Shown here piece after piece: positions 34,901-42,574 of a stretch of DNA of 64,000 nucleotides; within the stretch, counting starts at the first letter, position 1, and each line of letters starts with the position of its first letter. A model generated the notes under the pieces. It made no database searches, had not been told where the DNA came from, and saw only the letters and a program-made list of their open reading frames with translations. Where the stretch lies: NCBI GenBank assembly GCA_002914805.1, contig JXTB01000292.1, positions 246,593 through 310,592 of the forward strand. The letters run 5' to 3'. This stretch comes from Parasponia andersonii. Taxonomy: Eukaryota > Streptophyta > Magnoliopsida > Rosales > Cannabaceae. Both the position numbers and the translations under genes were made by a program.

Positions 34901-35361
34901 TTGAGAAAGAAAAAAAGTCTGAAAAGAAAACTTTTTTCTCTGTCTTTCTCCTAATTTTTCAACAAAATCTCAGAGATTTCAATTTTAACAAAAATAAATA
35001 AATAACTGATCACCCAACAGAAGTAGTATTTGCATGCATATGTAGAAAAGATCAAATCCACATCCATTTTCCAAATTAACACCAAACATAAAAGTGTGTT
35101 ATATATAACAATTATAAAAAAAAATGAAAAAATAAAATAAATAAAATAAAATCGGACAAACCCGAAAGAAGAGGCCGATATGGATGGAGCGAAGAACCCC
35201 TGACTCGACCTCAAACCCAACAATGGCGTATTCGTACGGCGAGAAATAGAAGACAAAGGGTCTCGATGCTGCGAATATTTGGAAAGTCTCGGCTCCAAAC
35301 CTGATGATCGCCCACCCACTTTTCCACTCGTTGACTGTATCTGTAAGGTTACTTTCTCCAT
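5009..35361 (-). CDS. HGL1: Heteroglycan alpha-glucosidase, glycoside hydrolase family 31 (23-exon gene, one exon in a gap)
   Basis: GH31 retaining alpha-glucosidase of the plant HGL1 type (Arabidopsis At3g23640), which trims glucosyl residues from cytosolic heteroglycans in starch-derived carbon turnover. Exons read on the minus strand: 35361-35162, 33372-33084, 32959-32891, 32812-32675, 32203-32086, 31539-31457, 30565-30470, 30164-29996, 29722-29580, 29502-29416, 28518-28333, 26530-26363, 25432-25312, 25213-25144, 24284-24197, 24082-23962, 23407-23214, 23108-23000, 21808-21653, [missing exon 20], 7587-7414, 6205-6060, 5202-5009. They sum to 3119 nt, and every visible junction keeps frame with no stop. 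Order: Ser/Arg-rich N-terminus, mutarotase-like beta domain, GH31 barrel from [15 protein letters not shown] (about residue 275), nucleophile Asp427 in WNDMNE, acid/base Asp508 in TWTGDN, then beta domains and the long C-terminal extension of plant HGLs. Start chosen at MEKVTLQ (35361); an in-frame ATG at 35400 follows an AAA-rich run and is less likely. The gene looks functional. Confidence 0.93.
5203..6059 (-). other. HGL1 intron 22, with an unassigned 76-residue open frame
   Basis: The intron contains, at 5596-5826 on the minus strand, an open frame ([27 protein letters not shown]) that does not look low-complexity. I do not recognise it, and the flanking family alignment joins exons 22 and 23 without it. 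It may be a transposon or gene scrap. A (TAAA)n/GAA patch lies at about 5521-5570. Confidence 0.4.
6206..7413 (-). other. HGL1 intron 21
   Basis: AT-rich intron of 1.2 kb between GT-AG sites. No repeat or reading frame was recognised in it. Confidence 0.7.
7414..7587 (-). CDS. HGL1: HGL1 exon 21
   Basis: Encodes [16 protein letters not shown] and ends VGAGSGGFS plus AG, joining the Leu-Val-Cys start of exon 22 at 6205. All match the distal C-terminal region of HGL1. The intron upstream of it runs to the missing exon and contains the 512-bp N gap. Confidence 0.92.
7588..8907 (-). other. HGL1 intronic sequence left of the gap
   Basis: AT-rich sequence with several T runs (8118-8132, 8280-8293) and a GAGAGAGAG tract near 8500. 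The family motif expected of exon 20 is not visible here in either strand. Confidence 0.6.
8908..9419. other. Assembly gap (512 N), probable site of HGL1 exon 20
   Basis: The gap lies between HGL1 exons 21 and 19, at the outer edge of a gypsy LTR. The predicted exon of about 103 bp (length 1 modulo 3, from the flanking phases) is not found in the visible sequence on either side, so the gap is the likeliest place. Reading frames drawn across the N run are meaningless. Confidence 0.7.
9420..9720 (-). repeat. 3' LTR of the gag-only gypsy element (runs into the gap)
   Basis: Shares long blocks with 19327-19619, for example CTCTATATCTTTCACAATTA and GGACATTCAAGAG. Its outer end is lost in the N run, so its target-site duplication cannot be seen. 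Confidence 0.8.
10686..11017 (+). repeat. 5' LTR of the nested copia element
   Basis: 332 bp, TGTTGAAATA...GTTTACA, with a TATA-like CCTATAAAAGG near 10943. It is followed by the leader sequence and a 3-N join. Confidence 0.9.
11002..11182 (+). repeat. 89-bp duplication across an NNN join
   Basis: 11002-11090 and 11094-11182 are the same 89 bp, separated only by NNN at 11091-11093. This is the pattern left when two overlapping contig ends are scaffolded without merging, so it is probably an assembly artefact rather than a real repeat. Confidence 0.85.
14516..16720 (-). pseudogene. hAT transposase, degenerate
   Basis: Read from right to left: a BED-type zinc finger (about 16720-16500, CKICSKV...LKDHLGRTH), a DUF659 domain (16132-15659, with WSDGRDKG and WAPAHCIDL), a central region (15612-15040, with [10 protein letters not shown] and [11 protein letters not shown]), and the C-terminal hATC dimerisation domain (about 14990-14750, with [14 protein letters not shown]). 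The pieces lie in different frames with stops between them: FIYNH at 15659 is followed directly by a stop, and the usual block between DUF659 and the central region is missing. The protein could not be made, so the element would need a transposase in trans. An acidic tail ([15 protein letters not shown]) precedes a basic RPRKRRRSK stretch. Confidence 0.85.
16754..16766. repeat. 13-base G run
   Basis: A pure G homopolymer upstream of the hAT transposase start, unusual in this AT-rich window. Its true length may be misread. Confidence 0.8.
17009..17138. repeat. 66-bp tandem duplication in the hAT 5' region
   Basis: The unit beginning TTGAATTTGTGCTCC (17009) recurs as TTGAATCTGTGCTCC at 17075, then both continue through a T/C-rich tract and AACAGCAACTGCG. 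Period 66 bp, two copies, nearly identical. Confidence 0.9.
18181..18496 (+). repeat. 3' LTR of the nested copia element
   Basis: 316 bp, TGTTGAAACA...GTTTACA. It follows a purine-rich tract (TTGAGGGAAAG) that serves as the polypurine tract in this family. The right target duplication GCTCA starts at 18497. Confidence 0.9.
19327..19619 (-). repeat. 5' LTR of the gag-only gypsy element
   Basis: About 293 bp. On the minus strand it ends CCTATCA immediately before the primer-binding site. The outer end meets the RNase H end of a different gypsy element at 19620, showing insertion into that older copy. Confidence 0.8.
19620..21240 (+). mobile_element. Ty3/gypsy chromovirus fragment (RNase H end, integrase, chromodomain)
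   Basis: Fossil. It starts abruptly at the outer end of the gag-only gypsy LTR with the RNase H terminus ([13 protein letters not shown]). The integrase core follows (about 20090-20750, with [15 protein letters not shown]), then a chromodomain near the C-terminus (about 20970-21120, with LIQWKGLP and ANWEPFELV), which places it among chromoviruses. Its 5' half is not seen; if it survives, it lies on the far side of the nested elements in the N gap. It is broken, with roughly ten interruptions. It is the oldest layer of the nest. Confidence 0.82.
21241..21652 (-). other. HGL1 intron 19, right end
   Basis: Begins with a purine-rich AGGGAGGGAGAGAAAGAG patch (about 21299) that may belong to the 3' end of the chromovirus fragment. 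It then becomes ordinary AT-rich intron up to the donor of exon 19. Confidence 0.5.
21653..21808 (-). CDS. HGL1: HGL1 exon 19, last exon before the missing one
   Basis: Encodes the start of the plant-specific C-terminal extension ([19 protein letters not shown]). It ends in phase 1 at ...HIPS-G. The next visible exon (7587) starts in the phase that needs two preceding bases, so the two cannot be joined directly. About 34 residues, family motif WLHSR...GYEEYSGTEYRSAGC, are absent between them. Confidence 0.92.
21809..22999 (-). other. HGL1 intron 18, with a retroposon-like tail
   Basis: An intron of 1.2 kb. The segment about 22600-22906 on the plus strand carries a 17-bp hairpin GAGGACATCTTGTCCTC (22798-22814), T-rich blocks and a (TAA)n tail (22867-22903). 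This looks like the 3' end of a LINE- or SINE-like retroposon, but the family was not identified. A 62-residue plus-strand frame at 22371-22559 is not recognised. Confidence 0.5.
22867..22903. repeat. (TAA)n microsatellite
   Basis: About twelve TAA units, probably the simple-repeat tail of the retroposon-like segment to its left. Confidence 0.9.
24898..24942. repeat. 15-bp tandem repeat, three copies
   Basis: The unit TTCTTATAAAGTGTC is repeated three times without change in HGL1 intron 14. Confidence 0.95.
26363..26530 (-). CDS. HGL1: HGL1 exon 12
   Basis: Encodes 56 residues including [13 protein letters not shown] and FPFCRGHSE, the last conserved blocks of the GH31 barrel, and ends SFGKE before exon 13 ([17 protein letters not shown]). 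Splice sites are GT-AG. Confidence 0.92.
26531..28332 (-). other. HGL1 intron 11, with a microsatellite and a MITE
   Basis: A 1.8 kb AT-rich intron. It holds a compound (AC)n/(AT)n microsatellite at about 27350-27389, preceded by GTTTCTTATCAAAA, the typical end of a plant LINE, and a MITE at 28023-28292. No coding segment was recognised. Confidence 0.7.
28023..28292. mobile_element. MITE, about 270 bp, with a TTTGGAACTTGG terminal repeat
   Basis: The left end reads TCCATTTGGAACTTGGATTT and the right end, reverse-complemented, TCCGCTTGGAACTTGGATTT. The interior (TTTGGATTGAAACAAAAAACG, AGTATATAGAAT, ACATTAATTAGTAAAA) matches the segments at 57868-58152 and 58318-58571, so this is a dispersed family. 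Superfamily is not clear because the target duplication could not be fixed. Confidence 0.75.
28333..28518 (-). CDS. HGL1: HGL1 exon 11 (acid/base residue)
   Basis: Encodes 62 residues from [13 protein letters not shown] to [22 protein letters not shown] and [10 protein letters not shown] are classic GH31 barrel motifs. The Asp of TGDN (codon 28389-28387, about residue 508) aligns with the general acid/base. It is followed after 1.8 kb by exon 12 ([15 protein letters not shown]). Confidence 0.93.
28676..28860 (-). mobile_element. LINE 3' end (minus strand)
   Basis: On the minus strand the segment ends ACAGTTCCTGTTTCTTACC followed by an A run and (TAA)n (plus strand 28676-28700), the usual L1-type 3' end in plants. 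No ORF2 domain remains, so it is heavily 5'-truncated. It sits in HGL1 intron 10. Confidence 0.55.
28933..29310 (+). repeat. Possible solo LTR (TATA box, CT-rich body)
   Basis: Starts TGTTATATAATTTC, has CTATAAATAAGCC at about 29023 and a pyrimidine-rich region (CTCTCTCTAATCTATC). These are typical of a copia-type LTR. No matching target duplication or partner was found, so the call and the ends are tentative. The 87-residue frame in it is low-complexity. Confidence 0.35.
29580..29722 (-). CDS. HGL1: HGL1 exon 9 (catalytic nucleophile)
   Basis: Carries [12 protein letters not shown] and [12 protein letters not shown]. The Asp of WNDMNE (codon at 29606-29604, residue about 427) corresponds to the GH31 nucleophile. 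Both splice sites are GT-AG and the phase is kept on both sides. Confidence 0.93.
30470..30565 (-). CDS. HGL1: HGL1 exon 7, ending in a GC splice donor
   Basis: Encodes 32 residues with the GH31 core motif [15 protein letters not shown], part of the substrate pocket. Family alignment requires the exon to end at ...SDQ and join ERFPDP in exon 8 (30164). At that point the genomic sequence reads CAG|GCATGT, a GC rather than GT donor with an otherwise strong consensus; no GT donor nearby gives the same protein. Confidence 0.85.
30617..31199 (+). mobile_element. 5'-truncated LINE with zf-RVT domain
   Basis: Lies in HGL1 intron 6, opposite to the gene. It encodes the C-terminal reverse-transcriptase-associated zinc-binding region: [15 protein letters not shown], then Cys-x6-Cys...His-x4-Cys in [18 protein letters not shown], then [10 protein letters not shown]. 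It ends with the LINE-type GTTTTTTATC plus a poly(A) run (about 31180-31195). A 10-bp target duplication AATAGTGATC flanks it (30607-30616 and about 31200-31209). The frame has an in-frame stop after the zinc motif, so it is dead. Confidence 0.9.
32253..32600 (-). mobile_element. 5'-truncated LINE (minus strand)
   Basis: Lies in HGL1 intron 4, same strand as the gene. The minus-strand frame [18 protein letters not shown] and the following segment are the very C-terminus of a plant LINE ORF2. The 3' end is a T run on the plus strand (32257-32266). A perfect 11-bp duplication ACATGGTTTTC flanks it (32242-32252 and 32601-32611). Only about 350 bp were inserted. Confidence 0.9.
33772..34061 (-). 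mobile_element. Retroposon-like segment with hairpin and A/T tail
   Basis: Lies in HGL1 intron 1. On the minus strand a short frame ([27 protein letters not shown]) is followed by a hairpin (plus-strand AAGGACAGAAAGTCCTC, 33830-33846) and an A-rich end near 33772. The hairpin and tail order resembles 22600-22906. The family is not identified. Confidence 0.4.
34797..34980. mobile_element. Partial MITE (GGCCTTGTTTGGAACCC end)
   Basis: One terminus (TTGTTTGGAACCC) and part of a purine-rich interior resemble the MITE family at 57868-58571. The other end is not apparent. It is in HGL1 intron 1. Confidence 0.45.
35162..35361 (-). CDS. HGL1: HGL1 exon 1 (N-terminal exon)
   Basis: Encodes 66 residues plus two bases, starting MEKVTLQIQ and rich in Ser, Arg and Gly (SSISRR, SSQGFF, SISASS). 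Such composition resembles a plastid or mitochondrial presequence, yet HGL1 is described as cytosolic, so targeting is uncertain. The donor is GG|GTTTGT. The segment preceding the conserved CKMADYE start in exon 2 varies among plants, so this exon is supported mainly by its open frame, donor and correct phase into exon 2. Confidence 0.7.
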
Positions 35362-36472
35362 TTTATTCTTTTTCTTTTTTTTTTTCTTGGTACGTGTCAA
35401 TTATTGCTTTTTAAAATTATTATTTTTTTATTGTTATATTATCAAATAATTAAGTTATTGTTGGCTTATCGAATCTATGCTTTGTCTAACGAGCAATGGA
35501 ACTGAACGAAGTGAAGGGAATAGCGGAAAGCTGCTAAAATGAAATGAGTGAACGAGCGTGGGCATGTAGGCAGACGTGTTGTTTGTCGGTCAAACAATGC
35601 TAGTAATGTTCTTTTTTTTAGAACTTTTTTTTATACTTTCTTAATATCTATTTAACACATAAATTTTATTATGATTTGTTATATTATTAAAATATTAAAT
35701 TAGACAGTAAAATACATATGTCAGATAATGAGATTAGAAAATTTTAAAAAAATGTATTTAGTATTTTTCTTGTAACTTTGTCTGACTCATTCGTGTGATT
35801 AGTGACTTTTTTTATGACTTGTTGCTACAACAAATTATGATTACAAGAAAATATGACAAATAAAATAAATAATAGGATAATATTTTAGAATAAACCTACC
35901 ATATTTTTTCGTCTCTGCTAGCAAAAATCATCACATTATTACTAATATCAAATAAATATAATTTTTTATTTATATTTATATTTTTTTTATTAAATCTCGT
36001 TAAATACACACATATATATAGTTAAAATTGGAGTTGAAATTACAGAACGTGAACGTTTGAAAACAGATAACAAAATTAAACAAAAGAATTTATACATTCA
36101 AAGATTGTTACAATTGGATTTTTAAAAAATTATAAATCACTTTTTGGTCTAGATGCCAATCAATAATTTTAAAGAATACAGACATTTTTACAACAATTTT
36201 AAGATAGGAGCTCTTAATTCCTCCATGTATTACATTAGTTTCACCCTACTTCTCTCAAAGGTATTAGCATAAAATCTTCGTACATTTAATAAGCATAACT
36301 TCAAGGTCTCCTAGGTCAACTGATGGCCTAACAAAATTTGAATGACTTTCCAAACTTTAGTTGTTGTTGAACAATTCCAGTTGTATTGATTGGTATGTCA
36401 TCAAATAGCCAAATTAATCATTCGTGTCTCTATCTAGCAAAGTCTAGAGAAACCTTATAATTATATAATATA
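35362..36472. promoter_or_regulatory. Upstream region of HGL1, AT-rich
   Basis: Contains the HGL1 promoter by position (transcription runs toward lower coordinates). A T/C-rich stretch (35361-35390) directly precedes the start codon, and an ACGT-core element (TACGTGTC, 35391-35398) lies just upstream. No clear TATA box was chosen. From 35600 the sequence is AT-rich without recognisable features. Confidence 0.4.
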
Positions 36473-37888
36473 GTGACAAATAAAGTCAATCATACAAGGA
36501 ATTGATCTAACTAAGTTACTACTAATCAAACGGTGACGGGGGATTGAAGTAAAACTGAAAATAAATAAAACTAAAAACAAATAAAATAAAGTAAATAGGT
36601 TAAGGTTCATTCACCACCACTAATCAATCATATTAATTAATTACCAAATCTTAATAGTTATTTAATAAAGCTACCAACCGTAAATAGTTTGTGAACAAAC
36701 AACTATTTATATTTTTCCTTACATTGTATGTTCACTAGACGAACGTCATAAATAACCTATTTTTATAGACTAACCTAAACAAACGTTCTATAATAAATTA
36801 ACAAAAATATTAACGTAAAAAAAAAAATCTTAAGTTGGTCTAGATTATAATTACAAAAATATGGAATCTAACCTAAATTATGTTCTTTAATATATCTAAT
36901 ATCTCAAATGAGCATATCAAGTATAATTTCACTATTAATGAGTTCAATTATAGTAAATATCTAAGTCAAATCATAGTAATAGAATTCAACTATGATGAAT
37001 TAGTTGTACACCTAAACAAGTAAAGTATAATTCATAGAACCAATAAAATGTAAAAGAATGTAATCAACTTTAAATAAACAACTAATTGTGTAAGATTGAA
37101 AAATTAATTAACAAGCATGATTAGGGCTTTAAAATCATCCTCCACCTAATCTAGAACCTACTCTAGCATGTATATATAATAATAAAGATCAGAATCATCA
37201 TGCTAGTATTCACAAAACAAATAAAAACTAAAAGTAAAAGGAAGAAGAACAAAGATGGCTACAGTAACTCAGCAAGCTCTCCCCTCTTCCTTCTCTCTCT
37301 ATGTTTTAAAATGTTTATGTGACTCTTAGGTGTCTAAGACTGACTCCTATATGTTGTAGAACATCCCATTTATAGGCTATTGAGTGAAGAAGATGTCTAA
37401 GTAAAAGTCCTATTCGGAATCAGAAACTTGGGCCATCTAAAATCGAGTAAATTATCTGAAATCCACTTATCTGGTGCCTGGGCTCTCAGGTGTAGATGTC
37501 GGGGCTTCAAGTTTATGGTTCTCAGTCTTGAAATATATTTTTTTTCTGCATTTAGCGTCACAGTACTCGAAGATTGGCTTCGCGGCACCAAACCTTTTTT
37601 AGCCTAGTTTGTTTTAGTTCCAATCCAACTCCGTCATTTTCACTCATTCTTGGTCTATTTCAACAGATTGGCTTCGCAGCATCAAACCTTTTTTAGCGTA
37701 GTTTATTTTAGTTCCAATCCAACTCCGTCATTTTCACTCATTCTTGGCCCATTTCAACTTCTTTTTGCAGTTTTATCTCAAAAATACCTATAAATACAAA
37801 AATAACACAATTAGTCTTAGAATGATAAATAAATCATAAAGTAGCATAGAAAATAACTATTATATAAGTATAGAATTAACACTTATCA
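36473..37888 (-). repeat. LTR-like block, probably a solo LTR inserted in an older gypsy remnant
   Basis: Read on the minus strand it starts TGATAAGTGTTAATTC at 37888. Its far end (plus strand TGACAAATAAAGTCAATCAT...AAGGAATTGATC) resembles the start of long plant gypsy/LARD LTRs. It contains a 94-bp tandem duplication (37572-37665 and 37666-37759). A target duplication was not identified, so the left end is approximate. Confidence 0.5.
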
Positions 37889-38540
37889 ATGATCAGAATC
37901 GGTCATATCTTCCAACATCCAATAAGCTTCATCAAAGAATTGTTGATAGAAAGAGGATAAAAAGATGTGGTATTATCTCCTTTTTCACCCAATATCTTGT
38001 TGTGTTGCAAAAGCCATTAGTGAAAATTTGTAGTTGCTATTTCCTTGGAGAATCAGTGATAAGGGAACTGAACTAGCAAATTTTTACATCTCCACCAAGC
38101 ACTATAAGATGATTCCAAATCCTATTTGGTAAAATTTATAAGTACATGTTCATAAAACATCTCAAAGCACCTTGATAAATAAAAGTTAAATAAACTAATA
38201 AAGAAAAGAAAAATAAATAGCAAATTAATAAAAAAAATAGACCCAATAACAAATTAATTAGAAACTTAATTCTTCGGCAATGGCACCAAAATTTGGCACA
38301 TTGTTCTATGCCAAATTAATTCATTACACTATTATATTATTTATCTCTAGTATGGTAATAAGGGATGATCTCATGGAGAATTTAATTCGATTAACTTGTT
38401 ATTGATTCCTACTAAAGCTAACAATAATTAAAAAGGGATTTTGAGTGAATTAACTAACTACTAAAAATTAAAAGAAAAGTAAATACTGTAAATCAAAAAT
38501 CAATTAAAGAGGAAATTAATGACTAGTCTATAGTCACTTA
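37889..38540 (-). mobile_element. Gypsy (Athila/Tat-like) remnant: gag scrap, primer site, LTR end
   Basis: Fossil on the minus strand. A worn tRNA-Asp-type primer site (TGGTGCCATTGCCGAAGA) is at 38288-38271. The LTR side lies at higher coordinates from about 38294. On the other side a gag scrap with DEAYWMLEDM (about 37900-37950) matches the gag motif seen at 43305 in the large Athila-type element. Heavily decayed. Confidence 0.55.
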
Positions 38541-38689
38541 TGGATATATAACTTTTACTCCTTATTTTATTAATAAGGATTAGGTGCTAGAAAATTTTAC
38601 ATCCCCATATTTTGGTGTAGTATTATCATCTATAATCTATTTTATATTGTGTTAATCAAGAATTGAAAGTTATATCTCTTCTCCTGCAC

Positions 38690-39930
38690 TGGATAATGCT
38701 TTTTCCAATAATGTTTTTATTGACTTATTGAAGTAAGAATTATTTGTTAAAGATGCACTTATTTGTAAGGGTAATTTTTTCTTATCTTCAGTGTTGCATT
38801 CATGTTCTCAACTTAGTAGTGCAAGAATGGTTAAAAGATATTTATAAGTAATTATAAAGATTTGAGAAGTTATCAAATATGTTAGAGGATCATAAGTAAT
38901 AAAGAATAATTTTTTAGAATGTTTCAATCTCGTGGGTCTTGACTCCAACAAGCAATTTGAGGTACAACTAGGTAGAACTCTAAATTTCTTATGCTTTATA
39001 ATGTCGTATATTATCATTGGACTTTTTTTTTATTTGGAATTATTTGACTTAAATTACAAGAATTGTTCTTCACCATATGAGTGGGAAGAAAAACTAAGAA
39101 GATCAGTAATTTTTTTAGGCAATTTTACAATATTACTTGTGTCTTTTCTGGAAGTAGCTACCCTACTTCGAATTTATATTTTTCAATTGCGAATTCCTAC
39201 TATTTGCAATTGAAATCGTCAAAGTGATGATTTCTATTATCAACTATGGTCATCTCGATACTTAAGGAGTTTGATAAGTATTTGAAAGATTTCAGTCTTA
39301 TATTATTTAGAATAGTAACCCTTGATCCTAATTATAAGTCTAAATTTGTGGATCATATATGCAAGAATTTATATAGAGAAAAAGGTTTCCTATTGTTCCT
39401 AAAGTCAAGAAAAATGTGGCATCATTATTTCTGAATACTATAAGGGTAAGTCTACATCATCATCTTCTTCTAGAAGTGACACTCCTACATTTGTGGGAAG
39501 CTTAAGTGAGATGTTTTTGCATAAACAATTTAAAATCATATTGAATGTACTCTAATTTTTATAAATGAAAGTTTTTAATTTTATGTATACTTCTTCTACT
39601 GATTCTTATTTGATTTATATATGGTCGATAGAGTTTGACATTTTAAGAGTCAAAAACAAGTTATTATGCGGAAAATAAAACTAGAGCTCTATATGGATAA
39701 ACTAAGTGTAAATTTCAATGCTAAGTTGGGCATTCTTGACTTATGGAAAGGAAATCAATTTCGATATCCCAAGAGCTTGCTGCTATAGCTTATGACATTT
39801 TAAGCATCCTTATTCTATGGTTGCTTCAAAATTTGCTTTGGTGCGAGTTTTGGAACGGAAAGTTGGATGAATATAGCAATTCACTTAAGCTCAACATAAA
39901 TGAGTCCTTAATTTGAACTAGAGATTGACT
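38690..39930 (+). pseudogene. Decayed hAT transposase fragment
   Basis: The frame at about 39240-39400 (ILKEFDKYLKDFS, VTLDPNYKSKF) matches the hAT RNase H-fold region in which a KFDKYW-type motif precedes LDPRYK. The part at about 39680-39900 (ELYMDKLSVNFN, ILDLWKGNQFRYPK, LDEYSNSLK) matches the C-terminal hATC dimerisation domain (DILAWWK...RYP). Multiple frame changes and stops make it inactive. Ends are not clear. Confidence 0.7.
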
Positions 39931-40177
39931 ATTTGGAGATAAAAGTAATTTGATTATTTAGAAATATTCGTGTTTGTCTTAATAATTTTTTTTTTGGCTA
40001 AGATTATTTTTTTAAAAGTTATTATGTGTATTATAATCATATTAAAAATTTGCACATAAAATAAGAAAGACATTCATATGACAATTGATAAAATCACTAA
40101 AGATGTTTTTAGTTTGGATATCAATCACTCTAATTCTGCTCAAACTTTGATAACCTTATTGTGCAAAATGTTCAAAT

Positions 40178-40806
40178 TAGACATGTACCTTAGTTGGGTT
40201 AGGTCAGGATAGAGTAATATTTTAGGCCAAATCGACCCCTCGAGTTGTTAAAAATATAGGCCGAAGGAAGATCAACAACCTAAGAAACCAATGAAGCTTA
40301 TTGGGTCTCTATTCAGCTTGGATTATGTCAGCCTAAAATAGTGAAGAACGTAAGTTAGGTCTCATGTACACATTAGTAATTGGTTGCCAGCTCATGTACA
40401 TTAATTTGATTACTATTATTATATTTAAATGTTAAAAGAAACAACTCCTAAAAATAGACTTTTTTGTCTTATCTAATAAATGTCACATCCAAGTTTTCTC
40501 TTTTTAGTAAATGGCAGAACTCATTGTTAATGCTTCAAATACATGTGTTGTAAGATTAATATATAAAAACATCAAAATAAACAAAAGAAGAAAAGTTATA
40601 TGTACATATATGTTTCAAAAAAAATTAGTAACTTAAGGAGTGATTCGGCCAGGTCAACTTGTATCGGGGTGGAGAGCCCAAAACCCGTGGCCCAGTCATA
40701 TATTGGTGACTTTTGAAATTTTGAGCCCAACCTAATAAAGACCTAAAACCCATCAAATTTAGGTTATGTTAGGTTGGGCAGGTTGATCGAATTTTTGTAC
40801 ACCCTA
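40178..40806. mobile_element. hAT-type MITE, 629 bp, perfect 8-bp target duplication
   Basis: Flanked by GTTCAAAT at 40170-40177 and 40807-40814. The left end is TAGACATGTACC; the right end read inward is TAGGGTGTACAAAA. Both subterminal regions are rich in GGTTGGGT/GTTAGG-type motifs common in plant hAT MITEs. There is no coding capacity. It lies beside the decayed hAT transposase but its ends were not matched to it. Confidence 0.88.
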
Positions 40807-41059
40807 GTTCAAATAGAAGGTAATTTAATGGTTTATTTGGTATTATATTATTAGTTTTCTCATTTATAATTTGTATTGTCTTTTTCACTATGTTATTCTC
40901 CTTTTTTTCCCTCCCATTTTACTCTTGAATAGGTTAAAATTTGATATCATCAGAAGATTGAGTCATTGCAATGATGTGTAATTCAGGGTCTTGAGATATA
41001 TTTTGAAGCCATGTTGTTATGTATTATTTGAACTTTTTAGACTTAAGAATTAGTACTGT

Positions 41060-42471
41060 TGATAACTCTATAAAAATAGAGTTATTTGGTATGTTTTTGA
41101 GTCTTGAGATAGCTGTTTAAAAGGATCAAAGTATCTAGTTTAAGTATTTTTCTTTATTTTATTTTTGTCTGTGGTGTTTCTGATGATTACAATTCAATAT
41201 AGTCAATATCTATTTTATTTTCTTTTTATTTATAGTAGAAATACTGAAATTAGGACTTGAATTCTGATAAATTTAAATGGCCACATCTTTGAAGGAATGC
41301 TGAACTTAAGTAAAAGCTGGAAGTAACTTTGCTGCAGCAACGTGCCGGAGCAATACTGAACAGTAGAATTCTTTTTCCAACTGGCATCTTTTACGCACAG
41401 CTAGTGCTGACATCTAATATTAAATACCAGCTAAGGGAAAATGAAGCAAAAGTGGTCCTCACTCCATATTTGGCTGACACGTGTGTTAGGGTACCTTACC
41501 TACTCTGATATAAAAGGAAAATATACTGTAAGAAGAAGGAGGACGGCTGACCAGAGAGAAAAACAGAAAAGAAAAGGAAAGAGAGAAAGAGAGTACAGAG
41601 AAGAAAAGACGAAGGAGAGGAAGTACTAGTAGCAGGGAGCTCGACTTACCATTATTCAGCTAGATTTTTCCATACCTTCTTAAATCTTCTTTGTATTTAA
41701 TTTCTTTTTCTTATCTTGAACTTTATCTAATCTATAAATTACTTTGGTTTGCTGATTTTTGAACCCCAGAACATGAGCTAAGTTTTTCTTAGCTGAGATA
41801 TTGATGAATCTAAGGTTGTAATGAATGATTAAATGTTGTTTTCAGTGTTTATGGTAATTTCTTCTTGTTCATTCAAGTGAGTTTCATCATTAATTCCTAT
41901 TATTGTTTGGCCACCAGTATTTAGGATAAATAAACTAGGATTAATTCTGGAAAGGTTAATTTTAGTTGGATCTAACTTGATTGATACATAGTAATGATAT
42001 AGGAATATGTCGTTACCATGTATAACTCATTAAAAATTGATGCTATAAAGGAAGTATTTAGAACTGGATCGGCATAGGAATATGTTAAATCTGGTTTAAA
42101 GAACTTTCAACATAATAAATTCGGAAGATTATTATGTACTAATGAAATTTTCTGTTACTAGAGTAAATTTTGCCATAAGTATTGCTGCAGCAATTGTACC
42201 CAGATTTACAACCGAGGAGGATTCAATCATCACAGTTTAATATATCTATCCATTTATAATCTCTTGTTTAGGTCATATTGTTTTATGCTTGGAATTTACA
42301 ATTTTTATTTTGCATCTGTCAATTCTTACAATTTCTTAATTCAGCTTATTTGACGTTAGTTTTATCCAACTAATTTTATTAATCAATCCCTATGGAGACG
42401 ATACTCAACTCATTACTATATTACTTGTTTGGCACGTGCACTTGCGTAACAATTATAAAATAACACCAACA
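41060..42471 (+). repeat. 5' LTR of the Athila-type element
   Basis: 1412 bp, matches 52278-53689 end to end. It contains a TATA-like GATATAAAAGG near 41509 followed by a purine-rich (GAGAAA) stretch, the probable promoter and transcript start area. Confidence 0.95.
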
Positions 42472-42477
42472 AGTTTT

Positions 42478-42495
42478 TGGCGCCGCTGCCGGGGA
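42478..42495 (+). other. Primer-binding site, tRNA-Asp type
   Basis: TGGCGCCGCTGCCGGGGA lies six bases after the 5' LTR. This is the sequence typical of Athila/Tat-lineage elements, complementary to the 3' end of tRNA-Asp. Confidence 0.9.
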
Positions 42496-42574
42496 TTGAG
42501 AGAACTAAAATTATTTGTAGAAAACTAATTTGTTTTTCTTGATTGTGGTTGTGCTTGCAGGAACTGATACTCTT

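Noticed and set aside
41441-41629. 62-residue frame rich in Lys, Arg and Glu near 41.5 kb
   Set aside because: It lies in the LTR promoter region; the composition follows from the GAGAAA-rich stretch.
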